Shown here: piece by piece, positions 12,601 through 22,879 of the stretch
How positions within the stretch are numbered: position 1 is the stretch's first letter
How the letters are laid out: each line of letters opens with the position of its first letter
DNA from: Limnomonas spitsbergensis
Taxonomy: Eukaryota; Chlorophyta; Chlorophyceae; Chlamydomonadales
Direction: 5' to 3'
Length of the DNA: 64,000 nt
Assembly (NCBI GenBank): GCA_037349105.1
Contig: JAYJMM010000112.1
Coordinates: forward strand, 5,354,501 to 5,418,500
Made by a program: the position numbers and the translations under genes
Notes under the pieces: generated by a model
The model's input: only the letters and a program-made list of their open reading frames with translations
The model's database searches: none
What the model was told of the DNA's origin: nothing

Positions 12601-15600
12601 CAATTGGAATACATGCAACAGCCATGCTGTATGCAGCATGTACTTGTCCATGCAATATGCATATTCCCATGCAGCGTAAAGCTGTCCGTGCAACAGTTGT
12701 GATCCATGTTGCATGCACTTCCCCATGCATCATGTGCTTCTCCACGCAACATCCACATGCAGCATGTATTTGTCTATGCAACATCCATATCCCCATGCAA
12801 CGTGCACTTGTCCATGCAACAGTCATTTCCCCATGTAGCATGTATTCGTCCATGCAACAGCTATTTCCCCATGCAACGTGCACTTGTCCATGCAACATCC
12901 ATATCCCCATGCAGCATGTACTTGTCCATGCAGCTGCCTGACTCTATGCAACGTGCACTTGTTCATGCAATATCCTTATGTGGACAGCCCATGCAAATCC
13001 AAATGTGGGCATTCCACAACAAGCAGCCACCACCACCATTTACCTCCTACGTGGCCTTCACTCTTGTACCATACAACATCCGCATGGCTGTGTGGAGTGA
13101 ACATGAGCCCTTGCACATAAACATGTCTCTGCATGACTTGTGTTCTGCCTCAGAGACAGGAATTATCCTGGATGCTTCGGACGTCTCACTCGCAAAGTCG
13201 GGTCTCTCATTAATCGAATTGTATCCGCCACCCTCGGGTCTGTTTCATACCAGAGGAGGTCCTTTGGATGCAACATCACCTTGGCCAGATGGAATGCTCC
13301 GAGCCTCTGTATAATGATGATGCTTTTCTTGTCATTAGACATGCATCCACCACCCCTGGGCCTTCTTCCCTTTATTTTGCCAAACGTGTGCCTGAGCCAG
13401 GGTCGAATCCTGGATGCACCAGACATTGTGCACCATGCAACAACTGCTTGACCGGATGGGGTGCCCTGCATCTTGTGTATTCAAAGAAGCTTTATCGCTT
13501 CTGCCCTCTCTTGCTTCTGCCCTCCCTCCTGTCTTCTGCCCTCTCTTGCTTCTGCCCTCCCTCCTGTCTTCAGCCCTCCCTCCTGTCTTCTGCCCTCTCT
13601 TGCGTCTGCCCTCTCTTGCTTCTGCCCTCCCTCCTGTCTTCTACCCTCTCTCACTTCTGCCCTCACTCCTTTCTTCTGCCCTCTCTGCTTCCGCCCTCCC
13701 TCCTGTCTTCTGCCCTCCCTTCTTGCTTCTACCCTTCCTCCTGTCTTCTGCCCTCCCTTCTTGCTTCTGCCCTCCCTCCTGGCTTCTGCCCTCTCTCGCT
13801 TCTGCCCTCCCTCCTGTCTTCTGGCCTCTCTCGCTTCTGCCCTCCCTCCTGTCTTCTGCCCTCTCTTGCTTCTGCCCTCCCTCCTGTCTTCTGCCCTCTC
13901 TCGCTTCTGCCCTCCCTCCTGTCTTCTGCCCTCTCTCGCTTCTGCCCTCCCTCCTGTCTTCTGGCCTCTCACGCTTTTGCCCTCCCTCCTGTCTTCTGCC
14001 CTCTCTCGCTTCTGCCCTCCCTCCTGTCTTCTGCCCTCTCTTGCTTCTGCCCTCCCTCCTGTCTTCTGCCCTCTCTCGCTTCTGCCCTCCCTCCTGTCTT
14101 CTGCCCTCTCTTGCTTCTGCCCTCCCTCCCTGTACCTGTCTCAGAGCCAAGACCATATCCTGGATGCGCCAGGCGGGGTGCATTAGACCTCTCTTGCTAA
14201 TGAGCAGCATGCGTTTGCCCAGGATCTGCCCCCCCTTGTTTCTGCTAATCCAATGCCTGCCTGCTTCCCTTGTTGCGGCCAGATTTGTGCCTGTCAGAGT
14301 CAAGATCATATCTTTGTTTCTGCCAATCTAATGCCTGTCGGCCTCCCTTGTTGCTGCCAAACCTGTGCCTGTCAGAGTCAAGATCGTATCCTGGATGCAC
14401 CGGACCTTGTGGACGATTACTACCTCAACCTGCTTGACTGGAACAGCCAGAACATGGTGCGGGGGCAGGGCTGATTGACGGGCTGCTTGATTAGAATGGC
14501 CAGATTATGTTGCAAGGGCATGGCTGATTGACTCGCTGCTTGATTGGAATAGCCAGAACTTGGTGCAAGGGCATGGCTGGGTGCCTGTGTTTGGCATGCA
14601 CCGCCCTCAACCATCAACCCTGACCCCGAATTCTGCAGTCATGCACTACCCTCGAGCATTTGTCCTGGACTCTAAGCATGCAGGAAGCACCCTAGCCGTG
14701 TGCCTGTACGTGACTGTGTGACTGGTGGCCTTATTGTTCGTGGGCACAGGTTGCAGTGGCCATGCTGAACCTGAGCTGATGGGACATACTGTTTCTGTTT
14801 CTGTTTCTAGGACGTAATGTTTCTCCTTCTAAACCACCCACTATGACTGTGTGTAGATTGCGGTAGCCCTGGGCCGGACGGTCTACCTGTGGAACGCCGG
14901 GAGTGGCAGCGTAGAGGAGCTGTGCACCTGCCCCAATGAGGGGGACTACATCTGCTCTGTCGCCTGGTCGGCGGACTGTGCGTACCTAGCTCTGGGCACC
15001 TCAGACGCAAAGGTACAGGGGCACCCGGGTTGGTTTGTATCCTTCTGTGCATCTAGTTTTAGGGATCAGGTGGCGAGCCCCACGCTTCCAAGTCCAAAGC
15101 AAAAGAAGGGTAAATGTAAGCCTCAAGCTGTGTCAAGCTCAAAGCAAAAAAGGGTATGTGAACCGGAAGGAGACTGCCAGGGTTTGAAGGTGGGTCATAA
15201 GTTCGCATTTCCTATGAACCCCGTCTCCCCCCTAAAACATACCGCGTATCTTTAAATCCAGATCCAGGCATGCATGCCCCTTTTCATCTGACTTTAATGT
15301 TTTTAAAATCCAGGTCCAGATCTAAGATGACGCATGAGGCAACACATCTGCAAGCTGAACGGCCACATCAAACACATGTTTGAACATTAAGGTCCAAATC
15401 TCAGATCCAGATCCTGTCGCCCCCCTGATTTTGGCCTTGATACTTGTTTGAGCGTTTGGGTCTGCATTTGGAATGCCGCCCGAGGCAATCAGATCAGCCA
15501 TGTCCACATCAGCTGCATTTTGCTAGCTTTCATGTCTAGATCCAGGTCCAGACATGCTCCTTGATTCAGTTTTAATACATTTGTTTGAACTTTCAGGTCC

Positions 15601-17946
15601 AGATCTGGGATGCTGCACGAGGGAAGCAGATCCGGGAGCTTAACGGCCACACCAACCGCGTGAGCAGTGTCGCGTGGAACGGCACAGTGCTCAGCTCAGG
15701 CGGTCGCGACAGCGCCATCTGTAATTGGGACGTGCGTAAGCGGAGGGACGAGGCCTGCGTGGCCAAGGTGGTGTCACACGAGCAGGTGGGCAGTGGCTTG
15801 GCCAAGGTGCTTTCTCCTAGCATGGCGCCTGACAGGATCAGGGGAGGAGAGGTTGGGTTGAAAACAAATAAACGGAGCGCGTCTTGTTTGCCTGCCGTTA
15901 TCGCATCTCACAGGCGGTGTGCAACTGCTGATGTTCACACAGCCGCGGGTTGATGGTTTAGGTCTAAACCATAACCCAGAAGCCTTTCAATCTTAACCCT
16001 AAAGCTCAGGGGGTATGTAGCCTCAAGGCGTACCACTGTAGCGGCCAGCTGGCCAGCAGCAAACACGTTTGAAATATCTTGTGTCCGCCCTTGTGACAGG
16101 AGATGTTTGGCCTCGAGTTATCCCACTGTGGTAGCCAGGTAGCCATAGGAGGCAATGAAGACCTCGTATGTGTCTGCCCACGCGTAGCATGCCCGCCCTT
16201 GTCACAGGAGGTGTGCGGCCTCAAGTGGTCCCACTGTGGCGGCCAGCTAGCCAGCGGGGGCAACGACAACCTCCTCTGCATCCACGACGCCAACTTCCGC
16301 CTCCTCCACAAGATCAATGCGCACCAGGCCGCCGTCAAAGCACTGGCATGGTGCCCTTTCCAGGTGAGAGGCACTAGCCTAATAGTCTGTCAGGTGAGAG
16401 GCACTGGCCAGTCAGGTGATAGACACTGGCATGGTGCCCCTACCAGGTGAGAGGATCCCTAGGTCCTGTCTGCTGCAGGGCGAAAACCGGGACGAAGTGA
16501 AGGCACCATAACGGTGCCCCTTTTGGCGGCCCTAAATAGATATGCACCAGGCCGTCGTCAAAGCACCGGCATGGCGCTCCCCTTTGTGGATACAAACTTC
16601 CCGGCCTCTGCACATCATGCTTGTCCCCGCCACCCTGCCCACAATTTGTGTTCTCCCTCTTTTTCGTGTTCTCCCCTCCCCCTCTCCCCTCCCCCTTCCT
16701 CTACCCAGTATGCATGTCCTCACTCCCCTCCCCATCCTTCTGGTTCTCACCACCCAGCCCTCAATTTGTCCCACCCCCCCTCCCTCCCGAAAATGCTTGC
16801 TTGACCTCCTTGCCCCCTATCTCTCATCAGTGCTACCATCTGGCAATCAGAGAGGGGACAGCTGGCCGTTGCATCAAAACAACGCTATATTGCCCTCCTC
16901 CCCCCACCTCACCCTTTGATCCTATCCCCCTATCTTGCATCAGAGCAACCTTTTGGCGACCGGTGGGGGAACAGCTGACCGCTGTATCAAGTTCTGGAAC
17001 ACGCATACTGGCGCCATGCTCAGGTACGTGGGTGATGTGCAGTCGAAATGAAGCTTTTGCCTCCCCCCGTTCTACTCTAAAGCCTTTCACCTCCCCCCAC
17101 TCAACATAAACCTTTTGCGTTCCCCAGATAAACTCATAAGCCTTTCACCTCCCCCCACTCAACACTGATCTTTTGCGACCCCCGTTCGACCCTGTTGCGT
17201 AGCTCCATTGACACGGGTTCCCAGGTCTGTGCCCTTCAGTGGAACCGCCACGAGCGGGAGCTCCTCAGCAGCCACGGCTACAGCAAGAACCAGCTGTGTC
17301 TGTGGAAGTACCCCAGCCTGGTCAAGGTGGCGGAGATGACGGGACACCAGGGCCGCGTGCTGCACATGGCCACCAGTCCGGACGGGAGCACGGTGGTGTC
17401 GGCAGGCGCGGACGAGACACTCAGGTGGGCAAGAAATGAGGCGGGGCAGGGACAATTGTTTTGTGTTGCGGGTTTCAATGGGGGTCGCGTGCTGCACCTT
17501 GCCAATTATCTGTCGGTCAAATTGATCGGACCGTCCCTCCATTCTCCAGAACTTTCCCACCGATCTCAAACCCGGCCCTGCCTTAACATGAAGACTCGAT
17601 CCTGATCCTGGACTATGAATGGCAGTACTGGGGTACCGCTTCCATACCGCTCGCAGAGTGTATGGCAGTGCTGAGCTTCTATGTTCTGCAGGTGGACGCC
17701 TGACGAACTGTATTGCCGTACTGCTCCCGTTATGTCAGCAGCATCAATTGAGGTGCCATGAACTGTACTGCTGCAACATGATTTACATTGTCAATAACTG
17801 TATTGCCATACTGTTCCCGTACCGCCTCCAGGTTTTGGCGCTGCTTCGGCGACCCCCCTGCCGCCAAGGACGAGGTCAAGGCAAGCGGTCACCTCGGCTC
17901 TTCGACCTCCCATGCATCCCTCGGTGGCTTGAGGAGCATCAGATGA
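9606..17946 (+). CDS. CDC20: CDC20, activator of the anaphase-promoting complex (10 exons, complete)
   Basis: WD40 protein that recruits substrates to the APC/C ubiquitin ligase at mitosis and is the target of the MAD2 spindle checkpoint. Exons: 9606-9710, 11501-11622, 12199-12367, 14376-14456, 14857-15012, 15597-15785, 16208-16363, 16944-17023, 17203-17424, 17832-17946. All introns are GT-AG and all phases agree, giving 464 aa, the usual family length. The N-terminus has SGKTPGKK, a D-box-like RAAL, a C-box-like [11 protein letters not shown], and [10 protein letters not shown] as in plant CDC20. The propeller follows: [97 protein letters not shown]. The protein ends LRSIR, the APC/C-binding Ile-Arg tail. 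The C-box has V-T where I-P is usual, and I see no KEN box. CDH1/FZR is less likely, given [18 protein letters not shown] and LRFWRCF. The start codon and exon 1 rest on phase and motif fit. Confidence 0.93.
10370..10480 (+). repeat. CAG/CAA-rich simple repeat in CDC20 intron 1
   Basis: Runs of CAGCAACAG and CAGCACTAGCA in the first intron of the CDC20 gene. It translates as low-complexity Leu or Gln tracts and has no independent coding support. Confidence 0.7.
10620..11005 (+). repeat. Degenerate repeat of about 60 bp with telomere-like AACCCTGAACCCTAAA
   Basis: Six or more decayed units of the type CTGCCCTCAACCATCAACCC then TGAACCCTAAA and TGCATGCA, within CDC20 intron 1. A stray unit sits in intron 4 at about 14600-14680. 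The telomere-like string is irregular and interspersed, so this is not a telomere array. Confidence 0.75.
11219..11262 (+). repeat. Decayed copy of CDC20 exon 2 start
   Basis: CCAGATGGACAGGTTTGTCA followed by CAGTCAGGTCCAAAGTT mirrors the true acceptor and exon start at 11497-11540 (CCAGATGGACAGGTTCGTGA). It lies 282 bp upstream in the intron. A more decayed copy is at about 11339-11400. Confidence 0.75.
11905..12078 (+). repeat. Decayed copies of CDC20 exon 2 end and donor
   Basis: GCTGAAAAGGAGGAATACCA occurs at about 11927 and again at about 12051, each echoing the exon 2 end (ACTGAAAAGGAGGAGTACCA at about 11598). A third, weaker copy is at about 11966-12010. They sit downstream of the real donor at 11623. 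Confidence 0.7.
12417..12970 (+). repeat. ATGCA-rich degenerate minisatellite in CDC20 intron 3
   Basis: Repeated phrases such as CCATGCAACATCCATATCCC, CATGCAACGTGCACTTGTCC and CATTTCCCCATGCA, each about 20-24 bp and shuffled in order. Long open frames on both strands (up to 174 codons) are by-products of the repeats. Confidence 0.8.
13142..14320 (+). repeat. Four decayed copies of CDC20 exon 4 start flanking the minisatellite
   Basis: The true exon 4 start (acceptor GCCTGTCAG at 14367-14375, then coding for [12 protein letters not shown]) is echoed at about 13145-13185 (TATCCTGGATGC), 13391-13430 (AATCCTGGATGCACCAGACA), 14141-14180 (ATATCCTGGATGCGCCAGG) and 14286-14310 (TGTCAGAGTCAAGATCATAT). 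The second copy still reads RILDAPDIV. The copies bracket the 35-bp array. Confidence 0.8.
13498..14131 (+). repeat. 35-bp pyrimidine-rich minisatellite in CDC20 intron 3
   Basis: About 18 units made of two half-units, CTTCTGCCCTCTCTCG and CTTCTGCCCTCCCTCCTGT. The plus strand is almost purely C/T, an extreme polypyrimidine tract of more than 600 bp. All three forward frames are open for over 240 codons because the period and composition avoid stops. I treat none of them as genes. Confidence 0.95.
14478..14580 (+). repeat. Two decayed copies of CDC20 exon 4 end and donor
   Basis: GGCTGCTTGATTAGAATGGC near 14478 and CGCTGCTTGATTGGAATAGC near 14533, each followed by a GGCATGGCTG block, echo the exon end CCTGCTTGACTGGAACAGCC and its donor side at 14429-14472. 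Confidence 0.8.
15311..15555 (+). repeat. Decayed copies of CDC20 exon 6 start in intron 5
   Basis: CCAGGTCCAGATCTAAGATG with GCTGAACGGCCACATC (15311-15372) copies the true exon 6 start TCAGGTCCAGATCTGGGATG with GCTTAACGGCCACACC (15593-15655). Weaker copies lie at about 15450-15505 and 15540-15555. Confidence 0.8.
16012..16170 (+). repeat. Two decayed copies of CDC20 exon 7 start in intron 6
   Basis: The block from CCGCCCTTGTGACAGGAGAT through CCACTGTGGTAGCCAGGTAG (16086-16142), and an earlier block GCGTACCACTGTAGCGGCCA (about 16028), echo the true acceptor and exon at 16193-16265. The closer copy keeps the pyrimidine tract, CAG and GAG. Confidence 0.85.
16384..16590 (+). repeat. Decayed copies of CDC20 exon 7 end and donor in intron 7
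   Basis: CAGGTGAGAGGCACTGGC and CACTGGCATGGTGCCCCTAC then CAGGTGAGAGG (16390-16455), plus TGCACCAGGCCGTCGTCAAA (16541), echo the exon end TGCGCACCAGGCCGCCGTCA and its donor at 16318-16375. Confidence 0.85.
16824..16880 (+). repeat. Decayed copy of CDC20 exon 8 start in intron 7
   Basis: ATCAGTGCTACCATCTGGCA and GGGGACAGCTGGCCGTTGCA echo the true acceptor and exon start ATCAGAGCAACCTTTTGGCG and GGGAACAGCTGACCGCTGTA at 16940-17000. The spacing is 118 bp. Confidence 0.85.
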
Positions 17947-18300
17947 GCGGCGGCGCCTGGGCCTTGCATATCCCTGGCTTCTTTAGGAGGCCAAAGCATC
18001 ATCCAAAGATGGCACCTCGGCATCCCACTCTTCTTTGAATTGCATAAGGAGTATCAGATGATCGGCCGCCTGTGCACCTGGGCATCCCACTCTTCTCGGG
18101 AGCCCTAAGGAGCATTAGATGAGCGGCCGCCCTCACTGGGCACCTCGGCATCCTACACATCTCGGGAGACCTAGAGGGCATCAGATGAGCGCCATCTTGG
18201 CAGTGGGTAGCCGACGCGTCCATGGTGCGCTTGAGAAATCTCAGATGAGCGGTGGCGCCCACGCTTTACTGATCCAACACATATTTGGGGGCATAAGAAG
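17926..18300 (+). repeat. Degenerate tandem repeat spanning the CDC20 stop codon
   Basis: The last coding bases (GGAGCATCAGATGAGCGG, coding S-I-R-stop) are followed by four or more decayed units at about 18048, 18109, 18177 and 18238, with spacing of 60-70 bp. Most keep an AGCATNAGATGA- or ATCAGATGAGCG-type core, with CCTCGGCATCCCACTCTTCT between. These lie downstream of the stop and probably in the 3' untranslated region. Confidence 0.75.
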
Positions 18301-18817
18301 CATCCTTGTCGCAGTAGTTGAAGGGGACTGAGAGGCGCGTTTTTATGGTGCCCATACTGCCTTGTATGCAAATGAGTGGCATGGCAAAATGGGCCACCTG
18401 ACTGACTCTGCTGAAACTAAGCTTGGATGCAGTGAGCGAGCGGTAGGGGGTGGGCAGGCAGACCGCCAGCGGGCCTGTGACTTGCCAGGGTGTTTCTAGA
18501 AACGCACATTCCAGATTTTGTATTTGCAGATGGGTATTTGTGTAGATCAGTTGGACAATGGGCGGTGGGGGGCGGATTTAGTGGGAGGGTGGGAGGAGCT
18601 GGCGCACTTCGCTCCATTGTGTATAGTGGCGGCCTTCAGATTTGAGACACTTGCCCCGACCGTGGGGCGCAAAATATGTGGATGTTTAGAGGTATGTACA
18701 GTTGCAGATTGCGCAACAAAACTCCCCGTGCTCGGCCTCGAGACATGATTACTGCATGGGCTCTGACCATTAGGTGCTTTGTGTGGCGGCAGGTGGAACA
18801 TGAGAAGGTCTGCTTGT
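18301..18817. other. Intergenic, nothing recognised
   Basis: No open frame with family features and no obvious repeat between the end of the CDC20 tail repeats and the 81-bp array. Confidence 0.5.
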
Positions 18818-19255
18818 TGCAGAGGGCATGTTCAGCCTGCAGTCCTGATAAGTGGCTTGTTTGTGAGGGCATGTTCAACCCCCTGGTTGAACCTGCTGTC
18901 ACGAGGGCATGTTCAGCCTGCAGTCCTGATCTGTGGCTTGTTTGTGAGGGCATGTTCAGCCCCCTGGTTGAACCTGCTGTCATGAGGGCATGATCAGCCT
19001 CCAGTCCTGATATGTGGCTTGTTTGTGAGGGCATGTTCAGCCCCCTGGTTGAACCTGCTGTCACGAGGGCATGTTCAGCCTGCAATCCTGATCTGTGGCT
19101 TGTTTGTGAGGGCATGTTCAGCCCCCTGGTCGAGCCTGCTGTCACGAGGGCATGTTCAGCCTGCAGTCCTGATCTGTGGCTTGTTTGTGAGGGCATGTTC
19201 AATCTTCACTCCTCCAGTCGTCAGGGCCTGCTCGACCTGCAGTCCTGATTAGTGG
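18818..19255 (+). repeat. 81-bp minisatellite, about five units
   Basis: Units of 81 bp, themselves double: GAGGGCATGTTCAGCCTGCA then GTCCTGATCTGTGGCTTGTT, and GAGGGCATGTTCAGCCCCCT then GGTTGAACCTGCTGTCAC. Because 81 is a multiple of three, forward and reverse frames stay open, including a 188-codon minus frame that I do not accept as a gene. Confidence 0.95.
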
Positions 19256-19413
19256 CTTGTTGGTGAGGGCCTGTAGGACTTGCAGTCATCAGGTTCTGTC
19301 CAGCCTGCCATCCTGTGCAGTGGCTTGTTTGTGAGGGTCTATTCGGCCTTCGAAACTGGTGTTGCTTGGGTGGGAGCCTGTGTCTGGCGGCAAGGGGGAA
19401 ATGCCTTGTAACT

Positions 19414-19450
19414 GCTTCAGGTCAATGACATAACACCTCTGGGCCTGGCC
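19414..19450 (-). repeat. AQRCNVID-type dispersed element, minus copy
   Basis: On the minus strand GGCCCAGAGGTGTTATGTCA then TTGAC. This is the conserved core seen at 19931-19960, 25363-25388, 44190-44215 and 57622-57651. Here the frame reads AQRCYVID. Confidence 0.65.
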
Positions 19451-19890
19451 TTGCCACTGCTTCGGGTGGTTGGAATTTTGGTTAAGGTCCCAAGGAGACT
19501 TTGGGTCAGGGTTCGTTTGTTTGTCGGAGGCCCTCAGTGCCATCTTGGCGCCGAACGAAATGAACACAACTTGACCCTTGCACCAAAATCGTATTTCCTG
19601 GGAAATCTGAGCTCCGGCAGTACCAGGAAAGAAGGGCCATCCCCTGGAGTGGGGATGCTAAAATAAGGATATTTGAAATCATAGGCTAAGGAGCAAGAGC
19701 CGATTCCTGGGTTGGCGATCTTGAAACAAGGGCCTTAGATCTCCTGGGCCTCGGATGAAGGGCCATCAGCCCATCACCAGGCTTGGAGAACAACATTGAT
19801 CGCATCCTTTTCATTCAGACACCCCTAATTTGCTTTTGGGGTGCAGTAAAAAGTCCTTCTTTCTCTCTTACCTTCAGTTTCCCCCTCTCC

Positions 19891-19962
19891 AACGGGACAG
19901 TTGGGCGCCCACGCGGCCGCGCCTTTTTGAGCTGGGCCCAGAGGTGTCATGTCATTGACTAA
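19891..19962 (+). repeat. AQRCNVID-type dispersed element, plus copy
   Basis: Pyrimidine-rich lead, then ACAGTTGGGCGCCCACGCGG and the core GGGCCCAGAGGTGTCATGTC then ATTGAC. The reading frame gives AQRCHVID. The GGGCGCCCACGCGGCCG block is shared with 57595-57613. Confidence 0.7.
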
Positions 19963-20782
19963 AAAGGCCTTGACGTGAAAGGTGCACCGGATGGACCAAT
20001 CCCAAATCTAGGCCTAAGTTGGGGTGAGTGTAACGGTATGTGGGCCACCGACGCAGTTTTGATTTGCACTTGTGCCCTTGGACAGAAACTTGAACCCTGG
20101 GGGCCAAGCCTTGGGCAATAGACAGACGGTGCATAGGGCTATCAGTGAGCCCCATCTCAGATCATAAACACATTTTTGAGCTAGTTATGGCGTTTTTAGT
20201 CGAGTTTTTCTCTTTTGCCCCCCTTACCTGAAAACACAAAAAATCTTTGATTTTAAGTTTAGAAACGTACAAGAAGTTCCCTCTTCTCCATTCACTATTT
20301 GCCCCTCCTTTCTACCATGATCAAGGGGGGAGTGGGAAATATTGGGGATTCATGGGACATTGAGGAACATTAAGGAAAACCAGACACTCTTTTCCCGCTC
20401 GCTGCCCAAATGTAGATAGCGCTCAAACCGGTACTCGGGCACCAGTCACATGCTCTAAATACGATGCACCGTTGAACTGTAAACTATTAAAACCTCACTT
20501 CACATACCCAGGGGGCTCATAGCCATGCTCATACCATAGGAGCTTCATACTCAGAACATACCGTACAACAGGTGTACATATTCCGTATTTTTATATGTTA
20601 TCAGCCAGCCCTACTGCGAAATGCTGATGACAAGGTAATGCTAGTGATAGATAGCTAGAGCTGCACTAGGATATGCTGTACATACCTTACATACAGGACA
20701 TACGTATTTCGATATTATTATTGCCTTGCCTTGGCTAGCCCTGCTGATGCTTATGAGGTAGCCAGCCAAGGTAGAAGCAAGA
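19963..20782. other. Intergenic, nothing recognised
   Basis: Mixed-composition DNA without a supported frame. A weak direct similarity near 20560-20720 (CATACGTATT and CATACCTTACATACAGGACA) may be a decayed repeat. Confidence 0.4.
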
Positions 20783-21125
20783 TTGGCCCTTGCAAGGGTG
20801 AAGCCTTTGTTGCCACCTCCAAGGTTTTGTCCGGCATCCTCTATGAAAACCCAGCTTGAACAGCTGGATCAGGTCCAGCAAGGACACAGCCTCTGTTGCC
20901 ACCTCAACAAGTTTGCGATGCGTCTTCTCAGACGAATGAGCTGGGTGAGATGGATCAGCTGGATCAATTGAATCAGTTGGATCAGCTGGATCAGCCGCCC
21001 CGGCAAGGACATAGCCTCTGTTGCCACCAGCAAAGGTATGTGATGCTTCTTCTCAGATGAATTAGCTGGATCAGCCAGATCATCAGGATCAACAGCCAGA
21101 TCATCAGGATCAGTTCGACGAGGTC
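20783..21125 (+). repeat. GGATCAGCT short-period repeat inside a duplicated block
   Basis: Nine-base phrases GGATCAGCT, GGATCAATT and GGATCAGGT recur from 20866 to 21115. They sit within a larger duplication marked by GCCTCTGTTGCCACC, seen at about 20801 (decayed), 20890 and 21013. Confidence 0.8.
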
Positions 21126-21935
21126 TGCCAAAAGGCGATATTTGGTAGGATTCAACCACATCGGCGATAAGGTTGCTCAGCAGTCATCAGCTCCTCAGAG
21201 GGTCAAGCCTGGTTGAGCTCACGTTATAATCCGCCACTCATGTAATACTCCGCCACGATAGCGGGCAGGGGGGATCTAGCTTTGTCAGTTATTACCCTTT
21301 CCCTGATGAGCTGCTGGAAACTGCAAGCACGGAAAAGTAACAATGTATGACACCACTGGGCCGGAACCTGCAGAAAGGAGATAAAGTAACAAGACATGTA
21401 TTTTGGCGAACCTTTTACACATGAGCAATCGACAAATTGTTGGGCAGTGCTAGGAGACAAACAAATTGGAGATTTAAGCACATGCCAATTATACTTCCTG
21501 GGCATGGTTCCGCCCAGAAGGCATCTTGCCTTGTCACCTGCCCCTGCAGCCTGCACCAGCTCCCCTCAGGTATCTGTCATGTTCTACTGCCTCAGGTATC
21601 TGTCAAGTTGCCTCATGTATCTTTTATGACTGCTGACTCAGACGCCTGTTATGTCCTGTGTTTCTTTCTAGGATGTACACTCATGTCTTTCAGCATGTGA
21701 CATTTTGTATTCTACTCGTGGATAGTGAATTCGCGCCTTACGTTCCTCCATGCACCCCATGGCCTGTTCAAACTGATACCCTGCTCCCCTCTCCATTTGT
21801 CTGCCTGTTGCAGACACACATGGGTCCTGTCTAACAGCTGTTGGCAGCATGGTTGGCAGGACCTTGGCAGTCAACCGAATGCAATTCTGGCACCTCACCC
21901 AATGGTTGCGACGGGAGTGGCTGAACCAGGGCTCT
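21126..21935. other. Intergenic with a small triplicated phrase
   Basis: CCTCAGGTATCTGTCA occurs at about 21564 and 21590, with a decayed third copy (CCTCATGTATCTTTTA) near 21610. The spacing of about 26 bp resembles a repeated splice-acceptor or donor edge. No gene could be assigned. Confidence 0.4.
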
Positions 21936-22335
21936 GCCCAGCCAGCTCTTCCAGAGCTCTGGAGGGGCTGTTGACTCAGACACCGCTGGGACAGGCGAAA
22001 TCAGGTTTTACGACAATTAAGACCAGGGTTAGGAACAGGCGACTCTAGGTTTTGCAACAGGGCCCTGTCCAGCCAGCTCTTCCAGGGCTCTGGAGAGGCT
22101 GCTGACTCGGACACCGCTGCAACAGGCAAAATCAGGTTTTACAACAATTTAGACCAGAGTTCGGAACAGGCAACTCTAGCTTTTGCACCAGGGCCCTGTC
22201 CAGCCAGGGCTGCCAGGCATGAGGGGTCTACTGACTCAGACGTCACTGCAGCAGCCAAGGTTTGGTTCTGTAGCATTGAAGGCAAGGGTTTGGATCATGC
22301 AACACTTGGTGTTGCAGGAGGCAACACGAAGTTTT
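21936..22335 (+). repeat. Tandem repeat of about 128 bp, three units
   Basis: Units marked by CCAGCCAGCTCTTCCAG, GACTCAGACACCGCTG, AATCAGGTTTTACGACAATT and CAGGCGACTCTAGGTTTTGC start near 21939, 22063 and 22194. The third is the most decayed. No coding support. Confidence 0.85.
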
Positions 22336-22619
22336 GAGGAACGGGGTTCTGCAGAGCGCTGTTTTGTTTTGTCTGAGCCCCAAGTTCATCTCGAGCATTC
22401 CGGAACAGATGTAGCAGGCAACATGCAAGCTACCACCCTTAGGATGCTGCAACAACAATCTGCTTTGTTGCAGCATTGGAAGCATTAGTTGTAGTTGGTA
22501 GCCAACCTACTGTTACTGCCTAACGGGTAGCTTCCTTACTCCACGTATCAGGGCGTATCATTTAATTATTCATGTAGCATTGGGGGCATTTTTTGCAGCA
22601 ATGCGGCTGATGCCCCCAC

Positions 22620-22775
22620 AACCAAGGTACCGGTTCCTATGGTAGCACAATCCAGCTGAACCTGTGCCGTATCGTGCTGTATCACGGCAATTTGGTGGTA
22701 CAATACGGCTGAACCTGTGCCATATTGCGCCATATCATGCCGTATCGTGCTACCATGCCGGTACGCATCAATTTC
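22620..22775 (+). repeat. Decayed short repeats of the GTATCGTGC/GGTAC type
   Basis: Two related blocks, each with CAGCTGAACCTGTGCC or CGGCTGAACCTGTGCC followed by GTATCGTGCT and similar words. The vocabulary resembles the CCGTACCGTA region at 30400-30560. Confidence 0.6.
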
Positions 22776-22879
22776 ACATACCTCCACAGTTAGCATCAGC
22801 ATTTGTTTTAGTCTGCATCAGATCCCCTTCAGCAGGCCGCCGGTCAGCCTCCTCTAAGCCGATAAAGACCTAACCTTGA

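Noticed and set aside
12417..13314. Overlapping frames of 150-200 codons in the ATGCA-rich DNA
   Set aside because: They lie in CDC20 intron 3, follow the repeat phrases and are open on both strands.
13391..13430. tRNA T-arm-like CCAGGGTCGAATCCTGGATG
   Set aside because: At first it looked like a tRNA 3' half, but it is a decayed copy of CDC20 exon 4 coding RILDAPDIV.
13268..14331. Frames of 240-310 codons (Leu/Pro/Ser-rich) across the pyrimidine array
   Set aside because: All three forward frames and two reverse frames are open because the 35-bp repeat has no stop words; the region is intronic.
18636..19202. 188-codon minus frame with MPSQTSHRSGLQAEHALVTA repeats
   Set aside because: Product of the 81-bp minisatellite; no flanking coding support.
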